A stretch of DNA of 64,000 bases from Bacillota bacterium (lineage in GTDB: Bacteria; Bacillota; UBA4882; UBA8346), in the NCBI GenBank assembly GCA_023435565.1, contig JAEYRN010000091.1:25482-89481 (forward strand), written 5' to 3'. Positions 23,552-32,892 of the stretch are shown here, piece by piece. The stretch's first letter is position 1, and each line of letters begins with the position of its first letter. The notes beneath the pieces were generated by a model. That model was not told the origin of the DNA. It worked only from the letters and a program-made list of their open reading frames with translations, and did no database searches. Both the position numbers and the translations under genes were made by a program.

Positions 23552-24436
23552 TTAATCAAAATAATTCTTTATTGAATTGAGTAGTTGAACCCGGTTATTG
23601 ACTTCAAGTTTTTTATAAATATTCTGGATATGAGACTTTACCGTCGGTTCTGAAATACATAACTTAGCGCTGATATCCTTATTTGTCATACCCTCCACCA
23701 AAAGCAATAAAATCTCTTTCTCCCTGTCGGTTACTATTTCATCAATGGTTTCTTTAAAAGGAGGTTTGGAGAAATTGAAAAACCGGTTAACTATGTACTT
23801 TAGCAATAAAATATTGATATAAAAATAACCGGTTGCCAAAATGAATATATTCTCGGGAAAATTTTTGATAATCGGCATTACGGTTTGAAGGGTTAAAACC
23901 AGTAAAATGGTTGTGCAAATAATATACAAGCGCCTCTCCTTTACTTCATTAACTTCTTTTATTCGTAAACTGAAAATCGAAAAAGAATAAATGTAGGCTC
24001 CTATAAAAATGAGGCGGTAAATCCAGTATCCGAATAAAGACTCAATTCGGGTTCCGTTATTCATGGCTCCAAACAATGGCGGTATTAAAAGACAAAGTAG
24101 CCCGCAAATAGAAAGCATCCCAAAAATAAAATTAATCCGGCGCCGTCTTGTTACATTAAATAATTCATTAACCATCAAAGGAAACAGGAAAATAGAAATG
24201 CTTTCAAAGGCATAATAGACCAATCTTGAATAGGCGTTAAACCAACTTTGGATATTCACCGACCGGTATTCCACATATAATAAACAGATTAATTGGGCGG
24301 TCCCGGTTAACAAGAAAAAAATTATGTATTTTAACGGTTTCCACCAACTTTTAAAATAAGCCAATGCTAAAATTGTTAGGCTTATTAAACCGGTGGAATA
24401 AGAAAATGTAGCATAAAAAAATAATAGCTGTTTCAT
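23552..24436 (-). CDS. Membrane-bound LuxR-type regulator with seven-helix sensor domain
   Basis: From the ATG at 24436 (AAGGTGAT 4 bases upstream, lying within the end of the preceding gene) the protein has about 294 residues. Roughly the first 215 contain seven hydrophobic helices with short loops and no recognisable soluble sensor. The C-terminal 60 residues are a LuxR helix-turn-helix: TDREKEILLLLVEGMTNKDI and CISEPTVKSHIQNIYKKL. A 7TM-HTH protein would sense a membrane, hydrophobic or small extracellular ligand directly. It is the last gene after the degenerate GH16 gene, 5 bases away, so they are translationally coupled. The micro-ORFs lie just beyond it. Confidence 0.87.
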   Translation of the reverse strand: MKQLLFFYATFSYSTGLISLTILALAYFKSWWKPLKYIIFFLLTGTAQLICLLYVEYRSVNIQSWFNAYSRLVYYAFESISIFLFPLMVNELFNVTRRRRINFIFGMLSICGLLCLLIPPLFGAMNNGTRIESLFGYWIYRLIFIGAYIYSFSIFSLRIKEVNEVKERRLYIICTTILLVLTLQTVMPIIKNFPENIFILATGYFYINILLLKYIVNRFFNFSKPPFKETIDEIVTDREKEILLLLVEGMTNKDISAKLCISEPTVKSHIQNIYKKLEVNNRVQLLNSIKNYFD

Positions 24437-24441
24437 ATAAA

Positions 24442-25296
24442 TCACCTTTTTCGGTAAATCCGCACCCAGTCAACTAAAAAGTATTGTGGCAGCGAAGTGC
24501 CCCTACCACCATATTTGGGAGGAACGGATGGGTTGCCGGCAATCCCTCCGCCGACAATGGTCCCCAGATTGAGGCAAAGAGGTATATTCGGGATATTTCT
24601 TTTTGTTTGAAAAACTCTTACTTTATCGACATACCAAATAATCTTTCCAGGCTCTATTTCAATCGCGAAAGTATGAAAATCGTTTGAATAATCCGGGCCT
24701 TTCACCCTATTGAAAATATCGTTATTCAAAAAATGAAATCGTTGGTTTGCTCCCCAATAATTACTCATATATAAAGAATATGGGTCGTACCCCAACATCC
24801 CCACAATTAATATTTCATAGGAAACATCTTCGTTATACGGATATAAACTGACATAAGGAAATAGCCCTTGCCCACTTGGCAGTTTAGCCCTAATTTCATA
24901 TCGTCCCCATGCATAGGCGTGTTTTGTTACTACCTGACCGGAAGTATATTGACCGGCTATAGTTTGGCCGGGGTGAAAAATATCCTCCCCGATCCATTCC
25001 CTTTGTTTACTGGCAAGCATTAAACAGCCGTTTTTAACGGTTACGTTTTCTTGGTTGAATGCCGCAATTTCAGTTCGGTAACGATAAGATTCATTGTATC
25101 CGCCTCCACTTTCGACCATCGCCCATTGGGTAGAATTCAACTTTGAACCCTGAAAATCATCTTCCCAAACCAACACCCATTTACTTTTTATTGAAGAAAA
25201 ATGCAAATAGCTAGGCGCGATATGAAAGAGTATTAAAGCGCCGAGACAGGAATAACCAAGAGTTAGTAACAGTAGGATACGGTTGATATATTTCAT
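24442..25296 (-). CDS. GH16-fold protein with lost catalytic residues (A)
   Basis: The 284 residues align along their length with the intact GH16 at 58.2 kb: WVLVWEDDFQG, YAWGRYEIRAKLPSGQGL, DFHTFAIEIEPGKIIWYVDK and VDWVRIYRKR. The catalytic E-x-D-x-x-E is YEILIVG here: Glu161 remains, but Asp becomes Leu163 and the acid/base Glu becomes Gly166. The neighbouring active-site Trp is also gone (YVSLYPYNED). An uncleaved N-terminal helix (residues 7-27) anchors it outside the membrane. Hydrolysis is very unlikely; glycan binding or sensing is inferred. It lies between the exporter genes and the 7TM-LuxR gene. Confidence 0.85.
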   Translation of the reverse strand: MKYINRILLLLTLGYSCLGALILFHIAPSYLHFSSIKSKWVLVWEDDFQGSKLNSTQWAMVESGGGYNESYRYRTEIAAFNQENVTVKNGCLMLASKQREWIGEDIFHPGQTIAGQYTSGQVVTKHAYAWGRYEIRAKLPSGQGLFPYVSLYPYNEDVSYEILIVGMLGYDPYSLYMSNYWGANQRFHFLNNDIFNRVKGPDYSNDFHTFAIEIEPGKIIWYVDKVRVFQTKRNIPNIPLCLNLGTIVGGGIAGNPSVPPKYGGRGTSLPQYFLVDWVRIYRKR

Positions 25297-25479
25297 TGGA
25301 TTTATCCCTTTTATCTTGTAATGCTACTTGTTGATCCCCATAAACTATTTATATAAGTTTACTTGGTAGAGGTTAATCTGATTCTCTATCTTTCTTATGT
25401 ATAATATTTGTGTTAATCTTCCAATACTCCTGCTTAATCGGCGCTTATTTTTTCTCCTTATTTTAATGAAAAAAAGTTA

Positions 25480-26397
25480 CTATTTTACACCCTCTTTTCC
25501 GGTTTTTTCGGGGTTTAGTAAAAGGATTCGATCTTTCTCCATTTCAACCCGAATTTTATTCTTTCCTATAAGCCCAAGGCTATCAAGATACTCTCTTGGG
25601 ATCTGGAGACGGCCTGCTCGATCCAGAACAGCCAATTCAACGTGAGATTCTTTCCCAATAGAGTTTTTTATTCCAACCAGTTCATCTAAATAAGATTGTC
25701 GAATAAATTCACTACTGGTGCGCCCGTCTCTAATGGCTACCACCCGATCGACTTTATGGGATAAATTACGGTCATGAGTAACGATTATTATTGTAATCCC
25801 CAAAGAACGGTTTAAATCTTTAAATATGTCGAGGATCATATCGGAAGTCTTGGAATCAACCGATCCGGTTGGTTCATCGGCCAATAATATTTTAGGGTTA
25901 TTTGCCAAAGCAATAGCTATTCCAACCCGCTGCTGCTCACCTCCGGATAACTGGTTTAATCGGCTGTGTCTGCGATGGGATAGACCCAAAAGATCTAATA
26001 GTTCGAGCGCTTTTTCCTTGCAGTGGAGTTTACCTGAAATGATCATAGGCATTTCGACATTTTCCCAAGCAGTTAAATATGGAATAAGGTTGCGGGCGTT
26101 ATTTTGCCAGACAAACCCGACAGTCTCCAATTTGTACCGGATTAACTGGCTATCGGTGATTTTTAGTAGGTCCTGGCCATTAACAATTAATTTACCTGCC
26201 GATGGACGGTCCAGACCCCCTAGCATATTTAATAGGGTTGATTTCCCGCTGCCGCTGTTACCGATGATCGCCATCAACTCGCCTTTTTCAATTATTAAGT
26301 CCAAGCCTTGAAGGGCGACCACTTCAATCTCCTTGGTTTGATAAATCTTGACCAGATTTTCACATTCGATCATTACCGGCCGATTTTCATCATTCAT
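25480..26397 (-). CDS. ABC transporter ATPase fused to an AbrB/MazE-like C-terminal domain
   Basis: The ATG at 26397 overlaps the stop of the previous ATPase gene (ATGAATGA). Residues 1-230 form a MacB/LolD-type nucleotide-binding domain: GNSGSGKST (Walker A), LSGGEQQR, LLADEPTG (Walker B), VTHD (H-loop). From about residue 253, AVLDRAGRLQIPREYLDSLG followed by KIRVEMEKDRILLLNP has the swapped-hairpin AbrB/MazE pattern normally found in small DNA-binding or antitoxin proteins. This may dimerise the ATPase or link it to regulation. It is the second ATPase of the operon. Confidence 0.88.
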   Translation of the reverse strand: MNDENRPVMIECENLVKIYQTKEIEVVALQGLDLIIEKGELMAIIGNSGSGKSTLLNMLGGLDRPSAGKLIVNGQDLLKITDSQLIRYKLETVGFVWQNNARNLIPYLTAWENVEMPMIISGKLHCKEKALELLDLLGLSHRRHSRLNQLSGGEQQRVGIAIALANNPKILLADEPTGSVDSKTSDMILDIFKDLNRSLGITIIIVTHDRNLSHKVDRVVAIRDGRTSSEFIRQSYLDELVGIKNSIGKESHVELAVLDRAGRLQIPREYLDSLGLIGKNKIRVEMEKDRILLLNPEKTGKEGVK

Positions 26398-27079
26398 CGA
26401 CAATTTCACCGTCCTCAAGGGCAAAAACCCGATCCGCAACTTCGATCATTCCCGGGTCGTGTGTAGTCATTACAACTGTAATCCCTTCCTGACTAACTAA
26501 ATCTTTAAAAAGTTTGACAACTTGCAGTCCCATATGTGTATCAAGCTCTGCGGTAGGCTCATCGGCGAATACCACTTGAGGCCGATGGGCAATGGCGCGG
26601 GCAATGGCAACTCGTTGCTGTTCTCCTCCGGATAATTCATGGGGCCGGTGATGCATTCGTCCTGCAAGTCCGACTAAATTCAAACATTCTTCGGCCCTTG
26701 CTTTTCTATTCCCCGGGTCATAACCGGCAACTCTTAGGCCGAACTCAACATTCTCGTAGGCGGACATCATTGAAACCAACGCTACGGATTGGAATATAAA
26801 ACCGATATTAACCCGCCGGAAATCATCGCGGCTTTTCTCCGGTAGCATAGTCAAGTTTAAGTCATCAAAATAGACCTTTCCTGAAGTCGGCAGATCAAGA
26901 GCGCCCAACAGGTTCAACAAAGTAGTCTTTCCCGAACCGGAACGGCCTTTTAACATAGTTAACGTACTTTGCTTGACTGACATATTAATATCTTTAAGCG
27001 CCACAACTATTTCTTTGCCCGAGTTAAATTTGCGGATGATATTCTCCGCCCGAATAATTTCCTTCATTTCTCCTCCCAT
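26390..27079 (-). CDS. ABC transporter ATP-binding protein, MacB/LolD type
   Basis: All motifs are present: GRSGSGKT, Q-loop IFQSVALV, LSGGEQQR, VFADEPTAELD and MTTHD. Two starts are possible: the ATG at 27079, 3 bases after the permease stop, or the ATG at 27067 with GGGAGG just upstream. The gene is tightly packed between the permease and the AbrB-fused ATPase. With two different ATPases and one double-domain permease, a heterodimeric motor is likely. Confidence 0.92.
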   Translation of the reverse strand: MGGEMKEIIRAENIIRKFNSGKEIVVALKDINMSVKQSTLTMLKGRSGSGKTTLLNLLGALDLPTSGKVYFDDLNLTMLPEKSRDDFRRVNIGFIFQSVALVSMMSAYENVEFGLRVAGYDPGNRKARAEECLNLVGLAGRMHHRPHELSGGEQQRVAIARAIAHRPQVVFADEPTAELDTHMGLQVVKLFKDLVSQEGITVVMTTHDPGMIEVADRVFALEDGEIVDE

Positions 27080-27081
27080 AA

Positions 27082-29907
27082 TTAATCTTCTCCCAATTTT
27101 AAAGCCTGACTAATATTAATTAAGGAAACGATCCTCCAAAGCACAATCAAAGCGCTAATCAGCATTAACCCGGAAAGGATATACAACCGGAAATAGTCTC
27201 CGAAAAAGGTGACAGTTTTGAATGGCAGCACTTTCTCCTCAATATTGTAAATTGTTTGCAGCATCGGCACAAAAATTCGACTGGTTAAGTTACCGATTGA
27301 TATTCCAGCCAGAATTGCAGCCCCTGTGATTAATAACTGCTCGTATACCAGCATACCGGTAATTTTGGACACCGTAAGCCCGATAGCCCTAAAAATGCCG
27401 AATTGCAGCACCCTTTTTTTAATCGATAAGATCCAGAAGATAAGGAAACCAATAATACTGACCATAATTGCTACGATAAAGTTTAGCGTCAGAGTGCCGT
27501 TCATGCCTTGCAACATAGGATCGTTTTTTCGTTTGATGATTTGTTCGGTGGCATCCTCCCTTAGACTTAAGTTAATTCGTTTTTTTACAAGATCCTGATA
27601 AACCTGGTTACTGGAAGCGCCGGTTTTTTTCTTTAACCAAACCAGATAAGGCTTAACTGGATAGTTATAAAAAATATAGTCAAGGTTAGCCACTATAAAA
27701 TAAGGTGGGTTCGTGTTCGGCCAATAATCGATAAAAGCATAAATAACGGCATTGATTGGCGATTGGCTGCCCCAAGAAAAAGAAATCCAGTCGCCTTCTT
27801 TCAATCCGAGGTTCTTGAAGGCTTTAGATACTAAAACCGCCTTTGGAAATGAGTTCATTAAATTAAGATATTGATACCAGTGATGAGGAAGAAGGTCATT
27901 TCTAAACCAGGCTGTTTTACCGAATTCAGACGGAATGATTCCTAATAAACAAACATTATCCAGATAATCAGCTCCAATATTTACCGAAGCATAAGGTTCT
28001 CGTATGACTTTAGTAGCCGAGGCCACACCTGACAGCTTGGTAAAAGGCCCAAAGTCCGGTTCCGAATAGATAGTTTCTTGAGGAAGATATATTTTTTCAT
28101 TTGGTAACATTCTAGATTTAAACCAGTCGGGAGGTTGGTTACTATTCCAATCGCCTTTAACCACAATATCAGCGCCAATGTAATAACGGATCTTGTCTTC
28201 AATATTTTGATTGACCGTCCGAGCGGAATTGGCGCTAAAAATACCAATTGACAAGGTTAGGATAATAAATAGCATCACAAATTGTTCTTGCCCCGATGTT
28301 CGGCCCACCTGAATAAAAGTTGCGTAAAAAACCGGATTCCATCTTTTTTTCCCGAGCCAAAACACCAGGCGAATCAGATGCGGATAAATGCGTAGGAAAA
28401 GCAGTCCGCTCCCAAAGATAAAGGTTGTGGAGATTATAAATAATAAGGGATCGAAAGTTAGGACCGTGCTCTCAAAACCACTTAATGAGAACACTTGCTG
28501 TTGCCGTTGATAATTGAAAAGCCCGTAGAACGAAAGGGCCAATAAAACCAGATCCAAAAAATATCTTTCCCAAGTGATTGTGTTGCGCCGCGCCTTTTTT
28601 TGTTTAAAAAGAACAATACTGGTCCGCGAAGCCTTAATGGCCGGTATTAACATGGAAATTGATATGAAACCGATCACCATTAACGAGTAATAATAAATTA
28701 ACGGTTTTAAAGAGAACGGTAATGCCGATCGTTGTACAAATTCCAGAAATCCGTTAGAAGATCCGAGAATATTACAGATTAAAAAACCCAACAGAGGTCC
28801 GAAGAGCAGAGCAATACCCCCTATAATCAAGCTCTCCGCCAGATAAATTGAAAATACAAGCCAACCGCTACCTCCCCGGCTTTTGATAATTGCAATTTCA
28901 TTGCTTTCAGAATCAATTTTCAATTTGGATAGCATAAATGAATAAAAAGCCAATAGGATAAGGACCGGAATCTGGAATACCAGTAAAATTATTTTTAATT
29001 CTTTTTCTTTTGTATTGTATTGGTCTAAAATATTACTAACCGGAAAAGAACAGATAATTATTTTATAAAAATCGTTTTTCGAGTCTGAGTATTCTTTAAA
29101 CCATTTTTCATGAGCGGCCATAGCTTTTAGAATCCTTGGCATATTAGCGATGCTGATTTGATGATAATCATATGCCAAAAACCATTTGACGGATTTGATT
29201 CCAATCTTCTCCTTAGTAAAGAACGTATCCATTAAGAGATTTGGATCCATCAACAAACTAAAATCATATTGATCGATATCTCTAAACCAGTAAGGGTCTC
29301 GATTCGTTTGATAAGTAAAGACTCCGACCACTTTCACCCGAAATTTTCTTGTTTCGTCATCCGGTTTAAATACATCCAAATCAGATAACTCGTAAGTGTT
29401 TCCCAGAATAAGATTTAACGTCTTCATGGCATTTTCGGAGGCAATGACCTCATAGACTCCGTCAGTCGTAAGATTTGAGTAAATCTTGCCGTGGATAATT
29501 TTCAAATGGTTCGAGACCCCTGATAAAGCGACGAGATCAATCATATTGGTTGATTCAGTATCGTATTCATAAGTACCGGCATTAAGATACCTGCATTGAG
29601 TAATTAGAGGCAAATTAATACTTTTTGACATTTCGGCGTTAATTTTTTGGTCCAAAAGCTTTAATCCGTTTTGGTCTGAAGCGTTGCTTAGTGAGTAAGT
29701 ATTATCATATTCAATTAAATAACCACCCGGAAAAATATTGGAAGACTCTTGGAATTGTTCAAGTTCCTTAGTCAGCGTATGTTGCATTACGCCATTAGTA
29801 AAGATGGGAATGCTGCTGAACATCGCCACGGTAATAATCGATCCTGTGATAACGCAAAACGTCATCCATTTATTATTGAGCATCTTTCTAATAACAATCA
29901 GAAACAT
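27082..29907 (-). CDS. FtsX-type ABC permease, double-domain (941 residues)
   Basis: GAGGAG lies 8 bases before the ATG. An N-terminal helix (15-37) is followed by a large extracytoplasmic domain, a cluster of helices (about 310-440 and 480-510), another helix (about 545-565) with a second large extracytoplasmic domain, and a final three-helix FtsX unit (about 805-930, ending LINISQALKLGED). This is a duplicated FtsX/MacB permease in one chain. Mechanotransmission export through a TolC-type duct fits the adaptor and TolC genes upstream. Substrate is unknown. Confidence 0.88.
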   Translation of the reverse strand: MFLIVIRKMLNNKWMTFCVITGSIITVAMFSSIPIFTNGVMQHTLTKELEQFQESSNIFPGGYLIEYDNTYSLSNASDQNGLKLLDQKINAEMSKSINLPLITQCRYLNAGTYEYDTESTNMIDLVALSGVSNHLKIIHGKIYSNLTTDGVYEVIASENAMKTLNLILGNTYELSDLDVFKPDDETRKFRVKVVGVFTYQTNRDPYWFRDIDQYDFSLLMDPNLLMDTFFTKEKIGIKSVKWFLAYDYHQISIANMPRILKAMAAHEKWFKEYSDSKNDFYKIIICSFPVSNILDQYNTKEKELKIILLVFQIPVLILLAFYSFMLSKLKIDSESNEIAIIKSRGGSGWLVFSIYLAESLIIGGIALLFGPLLGFLICNILGSSNGFLEFVQRSALPFSLKPLIYYYSLMVIGFISISMLIPAIKASRTSIVLFKQKKARRNTITWERYFLDLVLLALSFYGLFNYQRQQQVFSLSGFESTVLTFDPLLFIISTTFIFGSGLLFLRIYPHLIRLVFWLGKKRWNPVFYATFIQVGRTSGQEQFVMLFIILTLSIGIFSANSARTVNQNIEDKIRYYIGADIVVKGDWNSNQPPDWFKSRMLPNEKIYLPQETIYSEPDFGPFTKLSGVASATKVIREPYASVNIGADYLDNVCLLGIIPSEFGKTAWFRNDLLPHHWYQYLNLMNSFPKAVLVSKAFKNLGLKEGDWISFSWGSQSPINAVIYAFIDYWPNTNPPYFIVANLDYIFYNYPVKPYLVWLKKKTGASSNQVYQDLVKKRINLSLREDATEQIIKRKNDPMLQGMNGTLTLNFIVAIMVSIIGFLIFWILSIKKRVLQFGIFRAIGLTVSKITGMLVYEQLLITGAAILAGISIGNLTSRIFVPMLQTIYNIEEKVLPFKTVTFFGDYFRLYILSGLMLISALIVLWRIVSLINISQALKLGED

Positions 29908-30060
29908 CGTTTACACTCCTCATTTAAAGAGGTGACAAACCCTCGATCTAAAAAATGCTATTGGCGCTTGTTGATCCAGATAGGATGAAGTAATATCATA
30001 TTATAGATTTACATTCCTAATGCCGAATGCAAATAGACGCAAAAGAATTTACTTTATCCT

Positions 30061-30074
30061 ATTACAGCTGTAAT
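30061..30074. promoter_or_regulatory. Perfect 14-bp palindrome in the adaptor-permease gap
   Basis: ATTACAGCTGTAAT lies in the 201-base gap that separates the adaptor from the permease, the only wide gap in this operon. It may be an operator or a weak hairpin; TTTTTTATT precedes it on the minus strand, the wrong side for a terminator. Confidence 0.35.
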
Positions 30075-30108
30075 AAAAAACATATATGATATTGACGTGA
30101 ACGACTAT

Positions 30109-31146
30109 TTAATCATTAATAAGCTTGTCGCCTATATTTAGCCCTTTAATAATCTCTATCTCCGTTTGACTTTCAAGCCCCGTTTCAATATCGCGTTCTT
30201 TCTTAACACCATTCTCAAGCAGGTACACATAATTCCTATTCCCAAAATTATGAATTAAATTTTTAGGAATGACGATTACATTTTCTTTTCTAACTTTGAT
30301 AGCGGTTATTTCTGCCGAATCCCCGATTTTAACAGTCTTGGGTATTGCATTTAGCTTGATACGAATCGATGGAACGGCTTTTTGCTCGGTATTTTGAGGC
30401 ATATTGGCCGGAGTCATTACCACCCTGCCGTAGTAAGTTTTATTATCCAATTCAACAAGAACTTTCATTCCCAACTTAAATTCGTTTATCTTGTCCCCGG
30501 TATGTTCCAGCTGGATGTTGCTAACGTCAGCCACTGTAACTATGGTTTTGTAAGCCTCGATATAATCTCCTTGTTTGGCTATGGTTGTAAAATTAACGGT
30601 CCCGTCGGCCGTAGCAATGATTTTTGATTCGGTTAGTTCCCTTTGTAAATCATCAAGTTTTAGCTGTTCCATAGCCACATCCAGTTCAGCCCGCTTGATC
30701 TGATATTTACTTTGATCGGCGGCAACCGTGAGCTCGTAATCCATTTGGGTTTTTTGTAAAAGAATTTCTTGCTGTTTAGTTTGGCTTTCCAGATTATCCG
30801 TTATTTTTTCAGCCAACAAGTCCCCTTTTTTAACTATATCCCCGGTTGTTACATATACTTGTTTTAAATTGCCTCCCCGGTTTTTAAAATAAAAACTTTT
30901 TTGATTGACTGAAATAAAGTATCCGGTACATTCGGTTTTGATTTCAAATAAGCCTTTTTCGATGTCAATTGTGTCATAAGTTACTGCCGGCGGCTCTTTT
31001 AAAGGAGGTGCCAGTATTTGCTCTTCTTTCGGGAATAATTTGCAACCGGCCATCCAAAAGACTAGCAGTAAAATCATGGTTACCAAAACATAGTTGCGCC
31101 GGTATTCATTTATTTGTTTAAAGAACTGAAGGTTACATTTTGTCAT
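30109..31146 (-). CDS. Periplasmic adaptor lipoprotein (MacA/HlyD-like)
   Basis: The lipobox WMAGC places the lipidated cysteine at residue 35. Then come a half-lipoyl (FYFKNRGGNLKQVYVTTGDIVKKGDLLAE), a coiled-coil hairpin (about 115-170), the second half-lipoyl (IIATADGTVNFTTIAKQGDYI), a beta-barrel domain and a membrane-proximal domain (VIVIPKNLIHNFGNRNYVYLLENG). The ATG follows the TolC stop directly, with GAGGAG 8 bases upstream. It would bridge the FtsX permease and the TolC channel. Confidence 0.9.
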   Translation of the reverse strand: MTKCNLQFFKQINEYRRNYVLVTMILLLVFWMAGCKLFPKEEQILAPPLKEPPAVTYDTIDIEKGLFEIKTECTGYFISVNQKSFYFKNRGGNLKQVYVTTGDIVKKGDLLAEKITDNLESQTKQQEILLQKTQMDYELTVAADQSKYQIKRAELDVAMEQLKLDDLQRELTESKIIATADGTVNFTTIAKQGDYIEAYKTIVTVADVSNIQLEHTGDKINEFKLGMKVLVELDNKTYYGRVVMTPANMPQNTEQKAVPSIRIKLNAIPKTVKIGDSAEITAIKVRKENVIVIPKNLIHNFGNRNYVYLLENGVKKERDIETGLESQTEIEIIKGLNIGDKLIND

Positions 31147-32538
31147 TTAATCATCTCCTCTTAGGGACAAATTATTAAGATATTGTTCATCTTTTAACAC
31201 CGGTTCTCCGTCAACCGATTGATAAAAGAATTCCCGCGAACATTGCAAGTTTAGCCAAGCACCCCAATAGCCCTCCTCCGCTTTGTTAAGCAATAGGTAA
31301 GCCTGATCCAGCTCCGACCCTGAAGCCATGCCCTGATCATACTTCTGCCCGGCTATTTTCAATCGCTCCCTGGCGATATCTAATATCTGTCGGATCGGTT
31401 TAAGATTGAGTTCGCTCATTTCCCAGTTACGAAATGCTTCCTTTATTTGAGTCCGTTTATTGCTGATCACAATCTCCCTGTTTAATCGAGCCGCTTCCAG
31501 TTTCTTTTTTGAGGCCCGGTAATCACGGTAATAAGAATCATCTAGTGACCCTTTGAAACCAATTCCGTAATAAGTAGCCTCTACTCCATTGGTTCTGGTT
31601 TCTCCGGTACAGATATAAACATTTTTAAATAGGCAAAATGAGTCCATTCGTTTCTGAACTTTCTCAACTTGGATCTTAATTTCAGCTACTTTTAGATCAA
31701 GACTATTTATCAGATATTGTTCGATTGTTGCCTGCAGATCCACTTGATTAGGGGTTGCTCCTTCCAAGGTAGCTAGTTCTAAGGATATGTCCTTAAGATC
31801 GTCTATTCCTAGTAATACGCTCAGTTTTAATAATCCAGCTTGATAATTCAAATTGGCAATGTTTAATTTAACCTCGGCAGCCCTCAGTTGTTGTTCCGCA
31901 TCCATTAAATCCAAACGCGATATCTTCCCTGAATCATATAAATTAGTGCTCCGTTTATACTTATTTCTAAATAGTTCCAAATCATGAACCGCCAGCTTGT
32001 AGAGTTCCTCCTTTTGAACCGCTTCGGCGTAAGCGTTGCGCACATCCATAATCAATTTGTTCCGGGTATTTTGATAGTTAAGATCTTGACTGATATAGTT
32101 CAATTCCATCGTTTTAACATGTTTGTCATGACCAAGATTGAAAGGCGTGTAACTTAAGTGATAGGAATAATTGTCCTGATCGACCGGCTTATATTCGAGA
32201 TACCATTTGGAATAGATATGGTCGGTAGTGGTATCGTATATTCCGCCCGAATTTGTTCCCAAGGTTTTGGCTAGTGTCTGTCGGCCCCCAGGATCACTCT
32301 CAATAACCGAATATACTCCCCCGATACTTAGGACTCGTTTGGCTGATTCGTAATCTTTTTTGGCGATCTCCAGATTTAACTTGGCCGCCTGTAATGTCAA
32401 GTCGGCTTTCAAGGCCTGTTCAACCGCTTGATCATATTTCAGAATATTATTGCCGGTTAACTCTCCGGCGCAAACCGAAACCTTAGTTATAGCCAGTAAA
32501 AACGCTATCAATAGAATGGCTATTATTTGATATTTCAA
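31147..32538 (-). CDS. TolC family outer membrane channel
   Basis: The start is the TTG at 32538: GGAGG lies 8 bases upstream and the product then opens with a signal peptide ending near VCAGE. The sequence shows the two internal repeats of TolC proteins (AVEQALKADLTLQAAKLNLEIAKKDYESAKR and RLKIAGQKYDQGMASGSELDQAYLLLNKAEEGYW), long helices and short strand pairs. The length (463) is normal. It heads the export operon and requires an outer membrane. Confidence 0.9.
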   Translation of the reverse strand: MKYQIIAILLIAFLLAITKVSVCAGELTGNNILKYDQAVEQALKADLTLQAAKLNLEIAKKDYESAKRVLSIGGVYSVIESDPGGRQTLAKTLGTNSGGIYDTTTDHIYSKWYLEYKPVDQDNYSYHLSYTPFNLGHDKHVKTMELNYISQDLNYQNTRNKLIMDVRNAYAEAVQKEELYKLAVHDLELFRNKYKRSTNLYDSGKISRLDLMDAEQQLRAAEVKLNIANLNYQAGLLKLSVLLGIDDLKDISLELATLEGATPNQVDLQATIEQYLINSLDLKVAEIKIQVEKVQKRMDSFCLFKNVYICTGETRTNGVEATYYGIGFKGSLDDSYYRDYRASKKKLEAARLNREIVISNKRTQIKEAFRNWEMSELNLKPIRQILDIARERLKIAGQKYDQGMASGSELDQAYLLLNKAEEGYWGAWLNLQCSREFFYQSVDGEPVLKDEQYLNNLSLRGDD

Positions 32539-32680
32539 TATAAATCCCTCCAAAAATACCTCAGTAGTCGTCCACAAAAACTTAATGCAAAAAATGCTTT
32601 ATGCTGATTTTTGAAACTTAATTAAAAGTATCCGCTTTTATTCTGACTTACAATCGTTATTTGGAATGAATTTTTAATAC

Positions 32681-32764
32681 TAATACTTTCGGATGACATT
32701 AATTCAATTGAATCAATCTATCCTTTTTTAGGATGATGTATACCGTCTAATACTTTCGGATGAT
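32681..32764 (-). promoter_or_regulatory. Three-copy GGATGA motif cluster
   Basis: TAATACTTTCGGATGA (32681-32696) recurs as TAATACTTTCGGATGAT (32748-32764), with TCCTTTTTTAGGATGAT (32721-32737) between. The last two recur as a pair at 35191-35232 upstream of the acylase gene. Such exact copies in two promoter regions suggest binding sites of one regulator. Confidence 0.6.
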
Positions 32765-32784
32765 ACTATTAGAAAGCATAATAA

Positions 32785-32821
32785 AATCAAGAGACCGGGG
32801 ATATGCTCCGGCCTCTTGATT
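32785..32821 (-). terminator. Terminator of the second degenerate GH16 gene
   Basis: AATCAAGAG and CTCTTGATT with inner CCGG/CCGG pairs form a long stem; TTTATTAT follows on the minus strand. The gene ends at 32893. Confidence 0.85.
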
Positions 32822-32892
32822 GGTGATCAATTATTTTACTTAATTTTTAAATACTATAGGATTGGAACTTTCATAATCCTAAAAACTTAAAT

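Larger units (their letters stand above)
32539..32892. other. Regulatory intergenic region upstream of the exporter operon
   Basis: This gap of about 350 bases carries the GGATGA-motif cluster (32681-32764) and the terminator of the upstream GH16-like gene (32785-32821). No gene is seen. Confidence 0.7.

Noticed and set aside
24442..25296. Active GH16 glucanase
   Set aside because: Two of three catalytic residues and the active-site Trp are replaced.
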